Below, one piece after another: positions 33,863 to 43,680 of a DNA stretch of 64,000 nt. A program made the position numbers and the translations under genes. The stretch is from Aerococcus viridans. GTDB lineage: Bacteria; Bacillota; Bacilli; Lactobacillales; Aerococcaceae. The notes under the pieces are model-generated. The model did no database searches, was not told the origin of the DNA, and saw only the letters and a list, made by a program, of their open reading frames with translations. Numbering within the stretch: the stretch's first letter is position 1; the number at the start of each line of letters is the position of its first letter. The stretch lies in assembly GCF_002871935.1 (NCBI RefSeq), contig NZ_PNHQ01000009.1, positions 18,581 through 82,580 on the forward strand. The letters run 5' to 3'.

Positions 33863-35446
33863 ATGGTGATGAACGGTGTATTAATGCAATATTTTGAGTG
33901 GGACTTACCCGATGATGGTAGTTTATGGAAAAAGTTAGCGGAAGATGCAGCACACTTGGCATCAATCGGGATTTCTCATGTGTGGATGCCACCAGCAACT
34001 AAAGGTCAATCGAGTAATGACGTTGGTTACGGCGCTTACGACTTATTTGATATTGGGGAATTCGATCAAAAAGGGACGGTTCGTACCAAATACGGGACTC
34101 GAGCAGAATACCAAGCGGCAATTGATGCCTTACATGAACAGGACATTTGGGTGCTAGCGGATGCTGTTTTAAACCATAAGGGTGGGGCTGATGAAACAGA
34201 AGTATTCCAAGCCTACCCAATGAACCCAACAAATCGGCAAGAAAAGCTTGGTGAAGCGCGCGATATTGAAGGGTGGACTAAGTTTACTTTTCCAGGTCGA
34301 AATGGTGAGTATTCAGACTTTATTTGGGATTTTAACTGCTTCTCTGGGACTGACTTTGACCAACGAACAGGTGAAAGTGGTATCTTTATGATTAAAGGGG
34401 AGAATAAAGGGTGGGCAGATAATGAAGAAGTGGACGGTGAGCACGGTAACTTCGACTACTTAATGTTTGCGGATATTGATTATGATAATCCCTATGTTCA
34501 AGAAGAAGTCTTAAAATGGGCACGTTGGTACTTAGATTCTTTTAATTTAAATGGTTTTAGAATGGATGCCTTAAAACATATCGATTTTGCCTTTATTGAC
34601 CAGTTAATATCTGCTTTACGAGAAAGTAATCCAGATATTTATGTTATAGGAGAGTACTGGCAAAGTAATACTGGTGTGCTTTTCGATTATTTAGCGGAAA
34701 CGGATTATCAAATCGATCTATTTGATGTGGCCTTACATCAACGCTTTAAACAAGCAGCTACTTCTTTGGATCAATTTGATATGGGTTCACTTCTTGAGGG
34801 TTCACTCTTGAAAGATCGACCGGATTTAGCTGTCTCTTTTGTTGATAATCATGACTCTCAGCCAGGCCAAGCCCTTGAGTCTTGGGTAGATGAATGGTTT
34901 AAACCGATTGCTTATGGCTTGATTCTCTTGCATCAATCAGGCTTACCAACCATTTTCTACGGTGATTATTATGGTATCGAAAGTATCCAGTATAAAGGCT
35001 TCCAAGAGACCTTAGATAAGCTTTTAGCCTTGAGACGGGAAAATGCTTACGGTGATCAACATGATTATTTTGACCATAAAAATTGTATCGGTTATACCCG
35101 GACTGGCGATGATGAACATCCAGATGGACTCGCTTTTATCGCAACCAATGGTGACCAAGCGAAGAAGCGTATGTATGTAGGAGAACTCCACGCAGGAGAA
35201 GAGTGGATAGACGCAATGGGTGAAGTAGAAGGATCGGTAACCATTGAAGCGGATGGTACGGGTGTATTTAAAGTACATGCTGGGTCAATGTCTGTGTGGA
35301 TTAACAAGTTTGATGTAGACCATATTGACGGTGAAGCAGATGAAGATTTTGAAGATACTAGCTATCTTGAAGAAACTCCTACTGAAGAAATCGCTGAACC
35401 GGATGCAGAAGCAGCTCAGGTGGCTGCTGCTGACCAAAGTGAGTAA
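33863..35446 (+). CDS. Cytoplasmic alpha-amylase (GH13)
   Basis: 527 aa, no signal peptide, so intracellular. GH13 regions: ADAVLNH (region I), GFRMDALKH with nucleophile Asp235, VIGEYW with acid/base Glu264, and FVDNHD with Asp331. LMQYFEWDLPDDGSLWKKL at the start is typical of the AmyA/AmyS group. It would cut alpha-1,4 linkages in maltodextrin or glycogen-like polymers. The last 45 residues form an acidic Glu/Asp/Ala tail beyond the usual family end. GGGG lies 8 bases upstream of the ATG. Confidence 0.92.
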   Translation: MVMNGVLMQYFEWDLPDDGSLWKKLAEDAAHLASIGISHVWMPPATKGQSSNDVGYGAYDLFDIGEFDQKGTVRTKYGTRAEYQAAIDALHEQDIWVLADAVLNHKGGADETEVFQAYPMNPTNRQEKLGEARDIEGWTKFTFPGRNGEYSDFIWDFNCFSGTDFDQRTGESGIFMIKGENKGWADNEEVDGEHGNFDYLMFADIDYDNPYVQEEVLKWARWYLDSFNLNGFRMDALKHIDFAFIDQLISALRESNPDIYVIGEYWQSNTGVLFDYLAETDYQIDLFDVALHQRFKQAATSLDQFDMGSLLEGSLLKDRPDLAVSFVDNHDSQPGQALESWVDEWFKPIAYGLILLHQSGLPTIFYGDYYGIESIQYKGFQETLDKLLALRRENAYGDQHDYFDHKNCIGYTRTGDDEHPDGLAFIATNGDQAKKRMYVGELHAGEEWIDAMGEVEGSVTIEADGTGVFKVHAGSMSVWINKFDVDHIDGEADEDFEDTSYLEETPTEEIAEPDAEAAQVAAADQSE

Positions 35447-35548
35447 TTTGCACTGCGTCTTTAAGGGCTTACGTTTAGAAATTTGCTAATCAATGGTACA
35501 ATAAGTCAGTAAAACTCAAGTATGCGCAGTAAAGGATGGAATTTGTTT

Positions 35549-36088
35549 ATGACAGTAGAAAATACACGAGGATTTGAGAAGATATCGGCCTATGCCAATG
35601 ATGAGGCAATTACATTACCAAGACGTTCAACAACCCTATCAGCTGGCTATGATATCGCAGCGGCTGAAGATATCATTGTACCGGCAATGTGGAAGACTGG
35701 TGTAAAGCATGTCCTAAAAGACTTTGCGCATTTAAATATAGCAGGTGAAGTAGACGAAAGTGCTATGAAACCAGTATTAGTACCGACTGGTTTAAAAGCT
35801 TATATGGGCGAGAATGAATACTTACAATTAACTTGCCGATCTTCAAATCCGCTTAAACGAGGTCTTTCCTTACCTAATGGTGTAGGTATTGTTGACGCAG
35901 ATTACTATAATAATGAAAATAATGAAGGCCATTTATTTGTGCAATTAGTAAACTTTGGTTTGCGTGATGTTCAAATTAAAAAAGGTGAGCGTATTGCGCA
36001 AGGGATTTTCCTTTCTTTCTTAACGACTGCTGATGACCAGCCAAGTGACCAAGTGCGTGCAGGTGGTTTTGGCTCTTCTGGTCAATAA
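35549..36088 (+). CDS. dut: dUTP diphosphatase
   Basis: Start at 35549 with AAGGATGG about 9 bases ahead; the ATG at 35522 has no site. 179 aa. Motifs: TLSAGYDIAAAED (1), QLTCRSSNPLKRGLSLPNG (2-3), GIVDADYYNN and KKGERIAQGIF (4), and the closing RAGGFGSSGQ (5), all in trimeric dUTPase order. There is an insert of about 35 residues between motifs 1 and 2, found in some Firmicutes. Hydrolyses dUTP to dUMP. Followed by radA at 46 bases. Confidence 0.9.
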   Translation: MTVENTRGFEKISAYANDEAITLPRRSTTLSAGYDIAAAEDIIVPAMWKTGVKHVLKDFAHLNIAGEVDESAMKPVLVPTGLKAYMGENEYLQLTCRSSNPLKRGLSLPNGVGIVDADYYNNENNEGHLFVQLVNFGLRDVQIKKGERIAQGIFLSFLTTADDQPSDQVRAGGFGSSGQ

Positions 36089-36134
36089 TAGCAATTGATA
36101 TTTTTCAAATTAATAGAAAGGAGTGAAGTCCAAG

Positions 36135-37517
36135 ATGGCTAAGAAACCGACAACGAGATATGTATGTCAGGCTTGTGGTTATGAGAGTGTTCAGTTCTAT
36201 GGCAAGTGTCCGAATTGTGGGGCATGGAACCAAATGGAAGAGGAGCGCTTGTATGGTAAGACTATTGCTCATCCTGAAACACGTGCTGGACAAGCCAGCT
36301 CAAGCCGGATGAAACCAAAAAAATTAGCGACGGTTAAAGGTGAAGAAACGCCGCGCATCCAAACCCAATTAGGTGAATTAAACCGCGTCTTAGGTGGCGG
36401 TGTGGTGCAAGGTTCCTTGGTTTTAATTGGTGGTGACCCAGGGATTGGGAAATCCACTTTAATGCTACAGGTATCAGCTGAACTGCATCAGAGCGCTGGG
36501 CCAGTTTTATATGTGTCGGGAGAGGAATCGATGCATCAAATCAAACTACGAGCGGACCGACTAGGATTTGAAGGGGCAGATTTCTATGTTTATGCAGAAA
36601 CTGATATGGCAGCTATTCAAGATGCTATTTATGACTTACAACCGCGCTTTGTAGTGATTGACTCTATTCAAACGATGACCCACGAAGATGCGACATCAAC
36701 GGCAGGATCAGTTGGACAAGTCCGTCAAACGACAGCAGAATTAATGAAATTAGCGAAGTCACAAAATATTGGTATTTTTATCGTTGGGCATGTGACGAAA
36801 GAAGGAAATATTGCTGGACCACGTATTCTAGAACACATGGTGGATACTGTACTGTATTTCGAAGGTGAGAAGCATGATACTTTCAGGATTTTACGGGCAG
36901 TGAAGAACCGGTTTGGGTCAACCAATGAAATAGGTGTCTTTGATATGCAGCAAGATGGTTTACATGAAGTCGCTAATCCTTCCGAACTCTTCTTAGAAGA
37001 AAGGTTAGCGGGCGCTAATGGATCGGCGGTTGTTGCTTCGATGGAGGGCACACGACCGATTTTAACGGAAATTCAAGCGCTACTTACACCGACCTCATTT
37101 GGGAATGCCCGTAGAACGGCTTCTGGATTAGATTATTCACGGGTATCACTCATCATGGCTGTACTTGAAAAGAGAGCTGGTTTAATGCTTCAAAATCAAG
37201 ACGCCTACCTCAAATCAACTGGTGGGGTCCGTTTAGACGAACCGGCTATTGACCTGGCCATTGCAGTAGCTGTGGCTTCTTCATACCGAGAAAAAGAAAC
37301 GAAACCAACTGATTGTTTCGTTGGAGAAATTGGGTTGACTGGTGAAATTAGACGAGTAACAAGAATTGCGGAACGTGTTCAAGAAGCTGAAAAATTAGGC
37401 TTTGAACGCATTTTTATCCCTAAAAATGCGTTATCTGGTTTAACTGGTAAACAAAAAATACAAGTAGTTGGTGTAACGACTGTAAGAGAAGTATTAAATA
37501 CGATTTTTACAAAATAA
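36135..37517 (+). CDS. radA: DNA repair protein RadA
   Basis: 460 aa. Zinc finger with Cys11, Cys14, Cys25 and Cys28 (VCQACG, KCPNCG), then Walker [11 protein letters not shown], the RadA-specific KNRFG motif, and the C-terminal Lon-protease-like domain. RadA is a branch-migration helicase in homologous recombination. AAAGGAG at 36116-36122 favours the ATG at 36135; a GTG at 36123 is also in frame. The dut-radA-yacL-gltX order matches the radA/yacL/gltX synteny of many Firmicutes. Confidence 0.95.
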   Translation: MAKKPTTRYVCQACGYESVQFYGKCPNCGAWNQMEEERLYGKTIAHPETRAGQASSSRMKPKKLATVKGEETPRIQTQLGELNRVLGGGVVQGSLVLIGGDPGIGKSTLMLQVSAELHQSAGPVLYVSGEESMHQIKLRADRLGFEGADFYVYAETDMAAIQDAIYDLQPRFVVIDSIQTMTHEDATSTAGSVGQVRQTTAELMKLAKSQNIGIFIVGHVTKEGNIAGPRILEHMVDTVLYFEGEKHDTFRILRAVKNRFGSTNEIGVFDMQQDGLHEVANPSELFLEERLAGANGSAVVASMEGTRPILTEIQALLTPTSFGNARRTASGLDYSRVSLIMAVLEKRAGLMLQNQDAYLKSTGGVRLDEPAIDLAIAVAVASSYREKETKPTDCFVGEIGLTGEIRRVTRIAERVQEAEKLGFERIFIPKNALSGLTGKQKIQVVGVTTVREVLNTIFTK

Positions 37518-37521
37518 ATAC

Positions 37522-37563
37522 TAGAGAGTTTGGATCGAATGGTAACCAAGCTCTCTTTTTATC
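37522..37563 (+). terminator. Terminator of dut-radA
   Basis: AGAGAGTTTGG and CCAAGCTCTCT arms with a bulge, followed by five Ts. Confidence 0.8.
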
Positions 37564-37632
37564 TCAAATAGGCGCTATATGTAAATTTCAGGTTAAGATT
37601 ATGCATACTAGACTAAATTTTAAGTAAGTTTA

Positions 37633-37661
37633 TTGTGTAAATGTAAACAAAAAGTTATACT
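37633..37661 (+). promoter_or_regulatory. Promoter of the yacL-like gene
   Basis: TTGTGT, 17-bp spacer, TATACT. Predicted transcription begins at about 37668. Confidence 0.7.
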
Positions 37662-37664
37662 ATA

Positions 37665-37699
37665 AAAGCGGTAGTATAGTAAAGAAACCGCTTTAATTT
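37665..37699 (+). promoter_or_regulatory. Hairpin in the 5' leader of the yacL-like gene
   Basis: AAAGCGGT and ACCGCTTT, an 8-bp stem with a 14-base loop, followed by AATTTTTAT. It sits at the predicted 5' end of the mRNA. It could be a weak attenuator or an mRNA-protecting stem. Confidence 0.45.
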
Positions 37700-37722
37700 T
37701 TATAGAGAAGGGGGTGAATAAT

Positions 37723-38916
37723 ATGAATGAAAGATTTTGGAAAATATTGTCTCGTGTCCTCATTGTAATATTAGGATCTTCAATAGGTTATTATGTATTA
37801 CCGTTACTTTGGGATATGATGAATATCAATATACGCTTTTTCTATTATCCATTGTTTAACATCGTACTTGGTGCAATTATTCTTTTTCTTATTTACGGAT
37901 TAACACAGCCTTTATTGATGCGTTTTATTCGCAATGTCGAACGTGACTTGCGTCAGTTATCGATCGAAAAGGTTTTAGTTTCTGCAGTAGGTGTTATTAT
38001 TGGACTAGTTTTAGCTTGGTTAATCAACATTCCTTTAGTGGCGATTGGTTGGCCATTCATTTCAAATATCTTACCCATTGTCTTAACGATTGTTTTAGGG
38101 GTGTTAGGTTTTTATCTCTTCTCTAATAAGAGTGCTGAGATTATGGAGATGCTTACCCGTTTTCCGCAAGTGAGACGTAGTGAAGCAACGGATACGACTA
38201 TTACTGAAGATACACAGTCAGATAAGGAAGTGCAGGAAAGTGACGTATCAACTCACTCAGAAGGCCATGATATGTATACGGATGCCTTACTATCACTTAG
38301 ACAAGCTGCGGATAAGGCTTACCAGCCCTATAAGATTTTAGATACATCAGTGATTATTGATGGGCGGATTCTAGATGTCTTAAAAGCAGGCTTTATCGAG
38401 GGTGTGATAGTAGTCCCCAATTTTGTCTTGAAAGAATTGCAATACATTGCGGACCAAGCAGATGCATTGAAACGGGTTCGTGGTCGTCGTGGTTTGGATA
38501 TTTTAAATCAAATTCAAGACTTAGATGATGTGGTTGTAGATTTTTATGCCGGAGACTTCGATGATGAATCGGAAGTAGACTTAAAATTATTGCGTCTAGC
38601 TAAGTTAGTCGATGGTGTTGTGGTAACAAATGATTATAACTTGAATAAAGTGAGTCAATTTCACAAGATTAAAGTATTAAACATTAATGAGTTAGCGAAT
38701 GCATTGAAATCTGTTGTGATTCCTGGGGAGACGATTTCCGTACATATCGTAAAAGCTGGTACAGAGCGTCAACAAGGCGTAGCCTACATGGACGACGGTA
38801 CAATGATTGTCGTTGAAGAAGGCAAGCATCATATTGATGAGACCCTTTCAGTAGAGATTACTTCAGCGATTCAAACCAATGCAGGACGCATGGTCTTTGC
38901 CAAAATAGCGGACTAG
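37723..38916 (+). CDS. YacL-like PIN and TRAM domain membrane protein
   Basis: 397 aa. Four hydrophobic helices in the first 150 residues, an acidic linker, a PIN nuclease-like domain beginning YKILDTSVIIDGRILDVLKAGF, with the acidic residues D, E and D typical of that fold (LKELQYIAD, VVTNDYNLNKV), and a C-terminal TRAM domain (GETISVHIVKAGTERQQGVAYMDDG). The start at 37723 has a G-rich site (AAGGGGGTG). Bacillus YacL is the orthologue; its substrate is unknown but an RNA is probable. Next to radA and gltX as in other Firmicutes. Confidence 0.88.
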   Translation: MNERFWKILSRVLIVILGSSIGYYVLPLLWDMMNINIRFFYYPLFNIVLGAIILFLIYGLTQPLLMRFIRNVERDLRQLSIEKVLVSAVGVIIGLVLAWLINIPLVAIGWPFISNILPIVLTIVLGVLGFYLFSNKSAEIMEMLTRFPQVRRSEATDTTITEDTQSDKEVQESDVSTHSEGHDMYTDALLSLRQAADKAYQPYKILDTSVIIDGRILDVLKAGFIEGVIVVPNFVLKELQYIADQADALKRVRGRRGLDILNQIQDLDDVVVDFYAGDFDDESEVDLKLLRLAKLVDGVVVTNDYNLNKVSQFHKIKVLNINELANALKSVVIPGETISVHIVKAGTERQQGVAYMDDGTMIVVEEGKHHIDETLSVEITSAIQTNAGRMVFAKIAD

Positions 38917-39003
38917 ATATATAATTATAATGATGGAAAATTAGGTTGGTATGCTTACCAGCCTATTTTGATTGAAAAGCTTAAGATAAAAGGAGAAATC
39001 AAC

Positions 39004-40479
39004 ATGTCAGATAAAGTCCGCGTACGCTATGCGCCAAGTCCAACTGGCCATTTACATATTGGGAATGCTCGTACCGCCTTGTTTAATTATTTATTCGCTC
39101 GTCACAACGACGGGGAATTTATTATTCGTATTGAAGATACTGATACTAAACGAAATCTTGAGGACGGAGAAAGATCTCAACTTGAAAACCTACATTGGTT
39201 GGGTATTGAGTGGGATGAAGGTCCAGATAAGCCAGGTGAATTTGGTCCTTACCGTCAATCTGAACGTAAAGATATCTATGACCGTTACCTAACAGAATTA
39301 CTAGACAAGGGTTTAGCTTACTTTGCATTTGATACACCTGAGGAAATCGAAGCAGAACATGAAGCGCAAGTCGCAAATGGCGAAACACCGCGTTACATTG
39401 GTAAATGGCGCGACAAATCACAGGAAGAAATCGATGCAGCACGTGCAGAAGGCCGTCCAGAAACAATCCGTTTCCGCGTACCTGACAACACAACCTACAC
39501 CTTTGATGACATGGTAAAAGGGGAAATCTCTTTCGAATCAGCAGCTATTTCAGGTGACTTTGTTATCCGTAAACAAGATGGTATGCCTACATACAACTTC
39601 GCCGTTGTTGTGGATGACCATTTGATGGAAATTACACACGTATTGCGTGGTGACGACCATATTGCGAATACACCAAAACAATTAATGATTTACGATGCCT
39701 TAGGATTTGAACGACCAACATTCGGTCACATGACTTTAATCGTAAATGCTGAAACAGGTAAAAAACTATCTAAACGTGACGGGTCAATTTTACAATTTAT
39801 TGAACAATACCGTGACCTAGGCTATCTACCTGACGCAATGTTTAACTTTATCACTTTATTAGGTTGGTCTCCAAAGGGCGAAGAAGAAATCTTTTCACAT
39901 GATGAATTAATTGAAATCTTCGATACTGACCGTCTAAGTAAGTCACCAGCAGCCTTTGACAACAAAAAACTAGAATGGATCAATAACCGTTACATGAAAG
40001 CAGCAGATGCTGAAGACGTAGCGAAATTAGCGATTGATCACTTACAAAGAGCAGGCCGTGTATCTGAAACATCAACAGCAGAAGAACGCGCATGGACTGA
40101 AAAATTGGTTTCATTATATAAAGATGAAATGTCATATGCAGCTGAAATCGTTGAATTATCAGATATGTTCTTCCAAGATGAATTACATATTGCAGATGAT
40201 GCGAAAGCAGTATTAGCTGGTGATGGTGTAGCGGATGTCTTAAAAGCCTTCCAAGCGAAATTAGCTGAAATTCCAGCTGATGACTTTAAAGAAGAAAATA
40301 TTATGGCAGCAATCAAAGCTGTTCAAAAAGAAACTGGCGTAAAAGGTAAAAACTTATATATGCCAATCCGTGTAGCCACTTCAGGTGAACAACACGGACC
40401 TTCAATTGGTTTAACAATTGAAGTCTTGGGTAAAGAAAAAGTAGCCCACCACTTAGACCAAGCACTAGCAAGTCTATAA
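39004..40479 (+). CDS. gltX: Glutamate-tRNA ligase
   Basis: 491 aa class I synthetase. HIGH-like [32 protein letters not shown] and the KMSKS-like KKLSKRDGS are present. AAAAGGAG precedes the ATG at 39004. It charges tRNA-Glu and, in Gram-positive bacteria lacking GlnRS, also tRNA-Gln before amidation by GatCAB. Ends at a hairpin at 40497-40530. Confidence 0.97.
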   Translation: MSDKVRVRYAPSPTGHLHIGNARTALFNYLFARHNDGEFIIRIEDTDTKRNLEDGERSQLENLHWLGIEWDEGPDKPGEFGPYRQSERKDIYDRYLTELLDKGLAYFAFDTPEEIEAEHEAQVANGETPRYIGKWRDKSQEEIDAARAEGRPETIRFRVPDNTTYTFDDMVKGEISFESAAISGDFVIRKQDGMPTYNFAVVVDDHLMEITHVLRGDDHIANTPKQLMIYDALGFERPTFGHMTLIVNAETGKKLSKRDGSILQFIEQYRDLGYLPDAMFNFITLLGWSPKGEEEIFSHDELIEIFDTDRLSKSPAAFDNKKLEWINNRYMKAADAEDVAKLAIDHLQRAGRVSETSTAEERAWTEKLVSLYKDEMSYAAEIVELSDMFFQDELHIADDAKAVLAGDGVADVLKAFQAKLAEIPADDFKEENIMAAIKAVQKETGVKGKNLYMPIRVATSGEQHGPSIGLTIEVLGKEKVAHHLDQALASL

Positions 40480-40494
40480 TCAAATATGTAATCT

Positions 40495-40530
40495 TTCCTA
40501 TCTAAGCGTAAGCTTGGATAGGTTTTTTAT
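40495..40530 (+). terminator. Terminator of gltX
   Basis: CCTATCTAAGC and GCTTGGATAGG arms, followed by six Ts. Confidence 0.85.
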
Positions 40531-40672
40531 TTTAACGGTATAAAAAGATATGTATAACTTAATAGTTAACGAAAAGTTATCAGTAAATACAAAAATCGCT
40601 TACATTTTATCGAAAGTCATCATTGTATTTATGTATAGAAAATATAAAATGTTTAAAAACCCCTAATTTATC

Positions 40673-40695
40673 ATCTTCTATAAAAATTAGAAGAT
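40673..40695. repeat. Short inverted repeat upstream of the nrd promoter
   Basis: ATCTTCTA, loop TAAAAAT, TAGAAGAT. Function unknown. The rest of the gap up to 40734 has no gene. Confidence 0.4.
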
Positions 40696-40734
40696 ACAAT
40701 TTGTTATTTCTTTTATGAAACTTGTGAATAAGGA

Positions 40735-40764
40735 TTGATAATAGTTCATCTCCACCCCTATACT
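40735..40764 (+). promoter_or_regulatory. Promoter of nrdHIEF
   Basis: TTGATA, 18-bp spacer, TATACT; both NrdR boxes lie just downstream. Confidence 0.65.
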
Positions 40765-40777
40765 ATGACTAGATTAA

Positions 40778-40824
40778 ACACAATATATAGAGTTAAAAAA
40801 TAAACAGAACACAATTTATTGTGT
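40778..40824 (+). promoter_or_regulatory. Tandem NrdR boxes upstream of nrdHIEF
   Basis: Box 1 (40778-40793) ACACAATATATAGAGT and box 2 (40809-40824) ACACAATTTATTGTGT, each one base or so from consensus, centres 31 bp apart. Such pairs are the recognised binding layout of the dATP/ATP-sensing repressor NrdR. Confidence 0.85.
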
Positions 40825-40853
40825 TTTTTAATAAAAAGCGAGGAGTAATGACC

Positions 40854-41093
40854 ATGACAATCACAGTTTATTCAAAGAGTGGCTGCCCACAATGTGTATT
40901 TGCTAAGAAATACCTTGAAGCTAAAGAGATTCCTTTTGAAGAGAAACGCGTAGATCTAGAGGACGTGTATCTAGATGAAGTAAAAGAATTAGGTTATTTG
41001 TCTTTACCAGTAATTGCAGACTCAACAGGAAACCATTTCAATGGTTATGTACCTGAAAAGATGGAAGCTTTGGTGGCAACATGGCAAGCATAG
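40854..41093 (+). CDS. nrdH: Glutaredoxin-like protein NrdH
   Basis: 79 aa, starting at 40854 with GGAG 8 bases upstream; ATG 40848 is too close to it. It has the redox motif SGCPQC (Cys11, Cys14) and the C-terminal SLPVIA and GYVPEKMEAL of NrdH. It gives electrons to the class Ib ribonucleotide reductase NrdEF. It overlaps nrdI by 13 bases. Confidence 0.93.
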   Translation: MTITVYSKSGCPQCVFAKKYLEAKEIPFEEKRVDLEDVYLDEVKELGYLSLPVIADSTGNHFNGYVPEKMEALVATWQA

Positions 41094-41485
41094 TTTATTA
41101 TTCATTAACGGGTCAAACCAGACGTTTTATCAATAAAGTTCAAGGATTCGATACTTATGAGATTTCATCCGCAGTAGCACCGGTGACGATGACTGAGCCG
41201 TTTATTATGGTGATGCCATCATATGAAAGTCATGTGTATGGTGACGTGATTGAAACAGCTGAGGAATTTTTAGAATGGGCAGATAATGCCAGTCTATGCA
41301 AGGGCTTTTTTGGTGGGGGCAACCGCAATTTTGCCCAATTATTCTGTGTAACAGTAAAGGAATTATCTGCTGAGTTCGATATTCCTGTCTTACATGGATT
41401 TGAATTCCAAGGGTCTGCTTATGACGTGGCTAAGTTAACAGAGGAGTTAGAGAAAATTGACAGATACCAAGAAATTAGAAATTGA
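41081..41485 (+). CDS. nrdI: Class Ib ribonucleotide reductase flavodoxin NrdI
   Basis: 134 aa. YYSLTGQTRRFINKV is the FMN-binding N-terminal loop, MVMPSYESHVYGDVIE the next and GFFGGGNRNFAQLFC a typical core motif. NrdI supplies superoxide to assemble the dimanganese-tyrosyl cofactor in NrdF. Overlaps nrdH at its start and nrdE at its end (29 bases), consistent with tight translational coupling. Confidence 0.95.
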   Translation: MASIVYYSLTGQTRRFINKVQGFDTYEISSAVAPVTMTEPFIMVMPSYESHVYGDVIETAEEFLEWADNASLCKGFFGGGNRNFAQLFCVTVKELSAEFDIPVLHGFEFQGSAYDVAKLTEELEKIDRYQEIRN

Positions 41486-43655
41486 AAATACGAAAGATAT
41501 TACTTACTTTAAGCTTAATAATATGGTAAATATTCCAACTGCTGACAAGCAAATCCAATTAAATAAAGACCGCGAAGCAGTGAGAGCTTATTTCTTAGAA
41601 TATGTGAACCCAAATACGGTTTTCTTCCACACATTAGAAGAAAAATTACAGTATTTAGTAGATAACGATTATATAGAAGAAGATTTCTTAAATAAGTACG
41701 CTTTCGATTTCATCCAATCCTTGTTTGATCATTTGTATGAGTATAAATTCCGCTTTAAGAGCTTTATGGGTGCTTATAAGTTTTATACGCAATATGCTCT
41801 AAAAACCAATGATAACAAACGCTTTTTAGAAAGATATGAAGATCGTATTGCATTTACTGCTTTGTATTTAGCAGATGGTGACGAAGATTTAGCTTGGCAT
41901 ATTGCTGAAGAGCATATTGAACATCGATTGCAAATGGCTACACCTACCTTCTTGAATGCAGGTAAGAAGCGTCGCGGTGAGATGGTTTCTTGTTTCTTAA
42001 TTGATGTCCAAGATAATATGGAGTCAATTGGTCGGGCAGTGAATTCCTCTCTACAACTCTCTAAACGTGGTGGTGGTGTAGGTGTAAACTTGAGTAACCT
42101 ACGTGAAGCCGGTGCAGCAATTAAAGGTATTGAAAATGCTGGTTCAGGTGTTGTGCCAGTAATGAAGCTATTAGAAGACGCCTTTTCTTATGCTAACCAG
42201 TTGGGCCAACGAAATGGTGCAGGAGTTGTTTATTTAAACGCCTTCCATCCGGATGTGTATGAGTTCTTATCTACGAAAAAAGAAAATGCCGATGAGAAAA
42301 TTCGTGTAAAGACCTTATCGTTAGGATTAGTGGTGCCAGATAAGTACTATGAATTATTGAAAACCAATGAACCAATGTACTTATTTAGTCCATACGATGT
42401 GGAACGTATTTATGGTCAACCATTTGGTTATGTCAATATTACGGAACATTATGAAGATATGGTTGCTAATAAGGACATTAAGAAATATAAAATCAATGCA
42501 CGTGAGTTAGAACAAGAAATTTCGCGTCTACAACAAGAATCTGGCTATCCATATATCATGAATGTGGATACAGCGAATAAGGAAAACCCGGTTAACGGAA
42601 GAATTACTATGTCTAACTTATGTTCTGAAATCATGCAAGTACAAAAGCCATCTATTCTAAATGAAGACTTAACTTATAAAGAAGTTGGTATGGATATTTC
42701 TTGTAACTTAGCTTCAACCAATATTACTGAAATGTTAAAAGCGCATAACTTTGAGCAAGCTGTGGATACCGCTGTACGTGCTTTAACGGCTGTTTCTGAT
42801 ATGACATCAATCCAAGCTGTACCAAGTGTTGAACGTGGAAACGCAGCCTATAACGCTATCGGATTGGGCGCGATGGGATTACACACAGCGCTTGCTACCA
42901 ATCAAATTCATTATGGGTCAAAAGAAGCGCTAGAGTTAACGGATGCTTACTTTATGGCATTACGTTATTACGCTTTGAAAACTTCAAACCAAATGGCAAA
43001 AGAGCGTGGAGAAAGCTTCTTTGAATTTGACCAATCAGCTTATGCCGATGGTTCTTACATTCGTGAGCGTTACATTGACAACCAAAAACCGTTCGTCTTC
43101 AAATCTGAGAAGGTAGCTAAATTATTCGAACATATCCACATCCCAACACCGGATGATTGGGCGGCATTAAACCAAGCAATCATGGCGGATGGACTATATA
43201 ATGCTTACCTATTAACAGTTGCACCAACAGGTTCGATTTCATACATCAACGAAGCATCGTCATCCATTCATCCAATTGTGCATTTAATTGAAAACCGTCA
43301 AGAAACAAATATTGGTTCAATGTTCTATCCAGCACCATACTTGGATAATGATACGATCGAATATTACAAATCTGCTTACGAAACGGATATGCGTCAAGTC
43401 ATCGATACTTATGCAACAGCACAAAAACATATTGATCAAGGGATGTCCTTGACCTTGTTTATGCAATCCACTATCCCACAAGGTTTATATGAATGGAAGA
43501 ATGGGAATACGGACAAGATGACTACCCGTGACCTTAACCGCTTGCGTAATTATGCTTGGTCAAAAGGAATTAAATCGATTTACTATGTGCGGACTTATAC
43601 AAATGACTTCGATAAAGAAATTGGCGTAAACCAATGTGAATCATGTGTGATTTAA
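41457..43655 (+). CDS. nrdE: Class Ib ribonucleotide reductase large subunit NrdE
   Basis: 732 aa beginning with TTG at 41457, inside nrdI, preceded by GAGGAG. Features: MATPTFLNAGKKRRGEMVSCFLID, SKRGGGVGVNLSNLREAG, NLCSEIMQ, YVRTYTND near the end and the C-terminal redox pair NQCESCVI. Catalyses NDP to dNDP reduction, with electrons from NrdH. No ATP-cone is seen, as usual for class Ib. Confidence 0.97.
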   Translation: MTDTKKLEIENTKDITYFKLNNMVNIPTADKQIQLNKDREAVRAYFLEYVNPNTVFFHTLEEKLQYLVDNDYIEEDFLNKYAFDFIQSLFDHLYEYKFRFKSFMGAYKFYTQYALKTNDNKRFLERYEDRIAFTALYLADGDEDLAWHIAEEHIEHRLQMATPTFLNAGKKRRGEMVSCFLIDVQDNMESIGRAVNSSLQLSKRGGGVGVNLSNLREAGAAIKGIENAGSGVVPVMKLLEDAFSYANQLGQRNGAGVVYLNAFHPDVYEFLSTKKENADEKIRVKTLSLGLVVPDKYYELLKTNEPMYLFSPYDVERIYGQPFGYVNITEHYEDMVANKDIKKYKINARELEQEISRLQQESGYPYIMNVDTANKENPVNGRITMSNLCSEIMQVQKPSILNEDLTYKEVGMDISCNLASTNITEMLKAHNFEQAVDTAVRALTAVSDMTSIQAVPSVERGNAAYNAIGLGAMGLHTALATNQIHYGSKEALELTDAYFMALRYYALKTSNQMAKERGESFFEFDQSAYADGSYIRERYIDNQKPFVFKSEKVAKLFEHIHIPTPDDWAALNQAIMADGLYNAYLLTVAPTGSISYINEASSSIHPIVHLIENRQETNIGSMFYPAPYLDNDTIEYYKSAYETDMRQVIDTYATAQKHIDQGMSLTLFMQSTIPQGLYEWKNGNTDKMTTRDLNRLRNYAWSKGIKSIYYVRTYTNDFDKEIGVNQCESCVI

Positions 43656-43680
43656 CACGTAAACGAGAGGAAAATGAGTA

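Noticed and set aside
37635..37650. Second cop box (GTGTAAATGTAAAC) before the yacL-like gene
   Set aside because: It lacks the TACANNTGTA core and sits within a promoter spacer.
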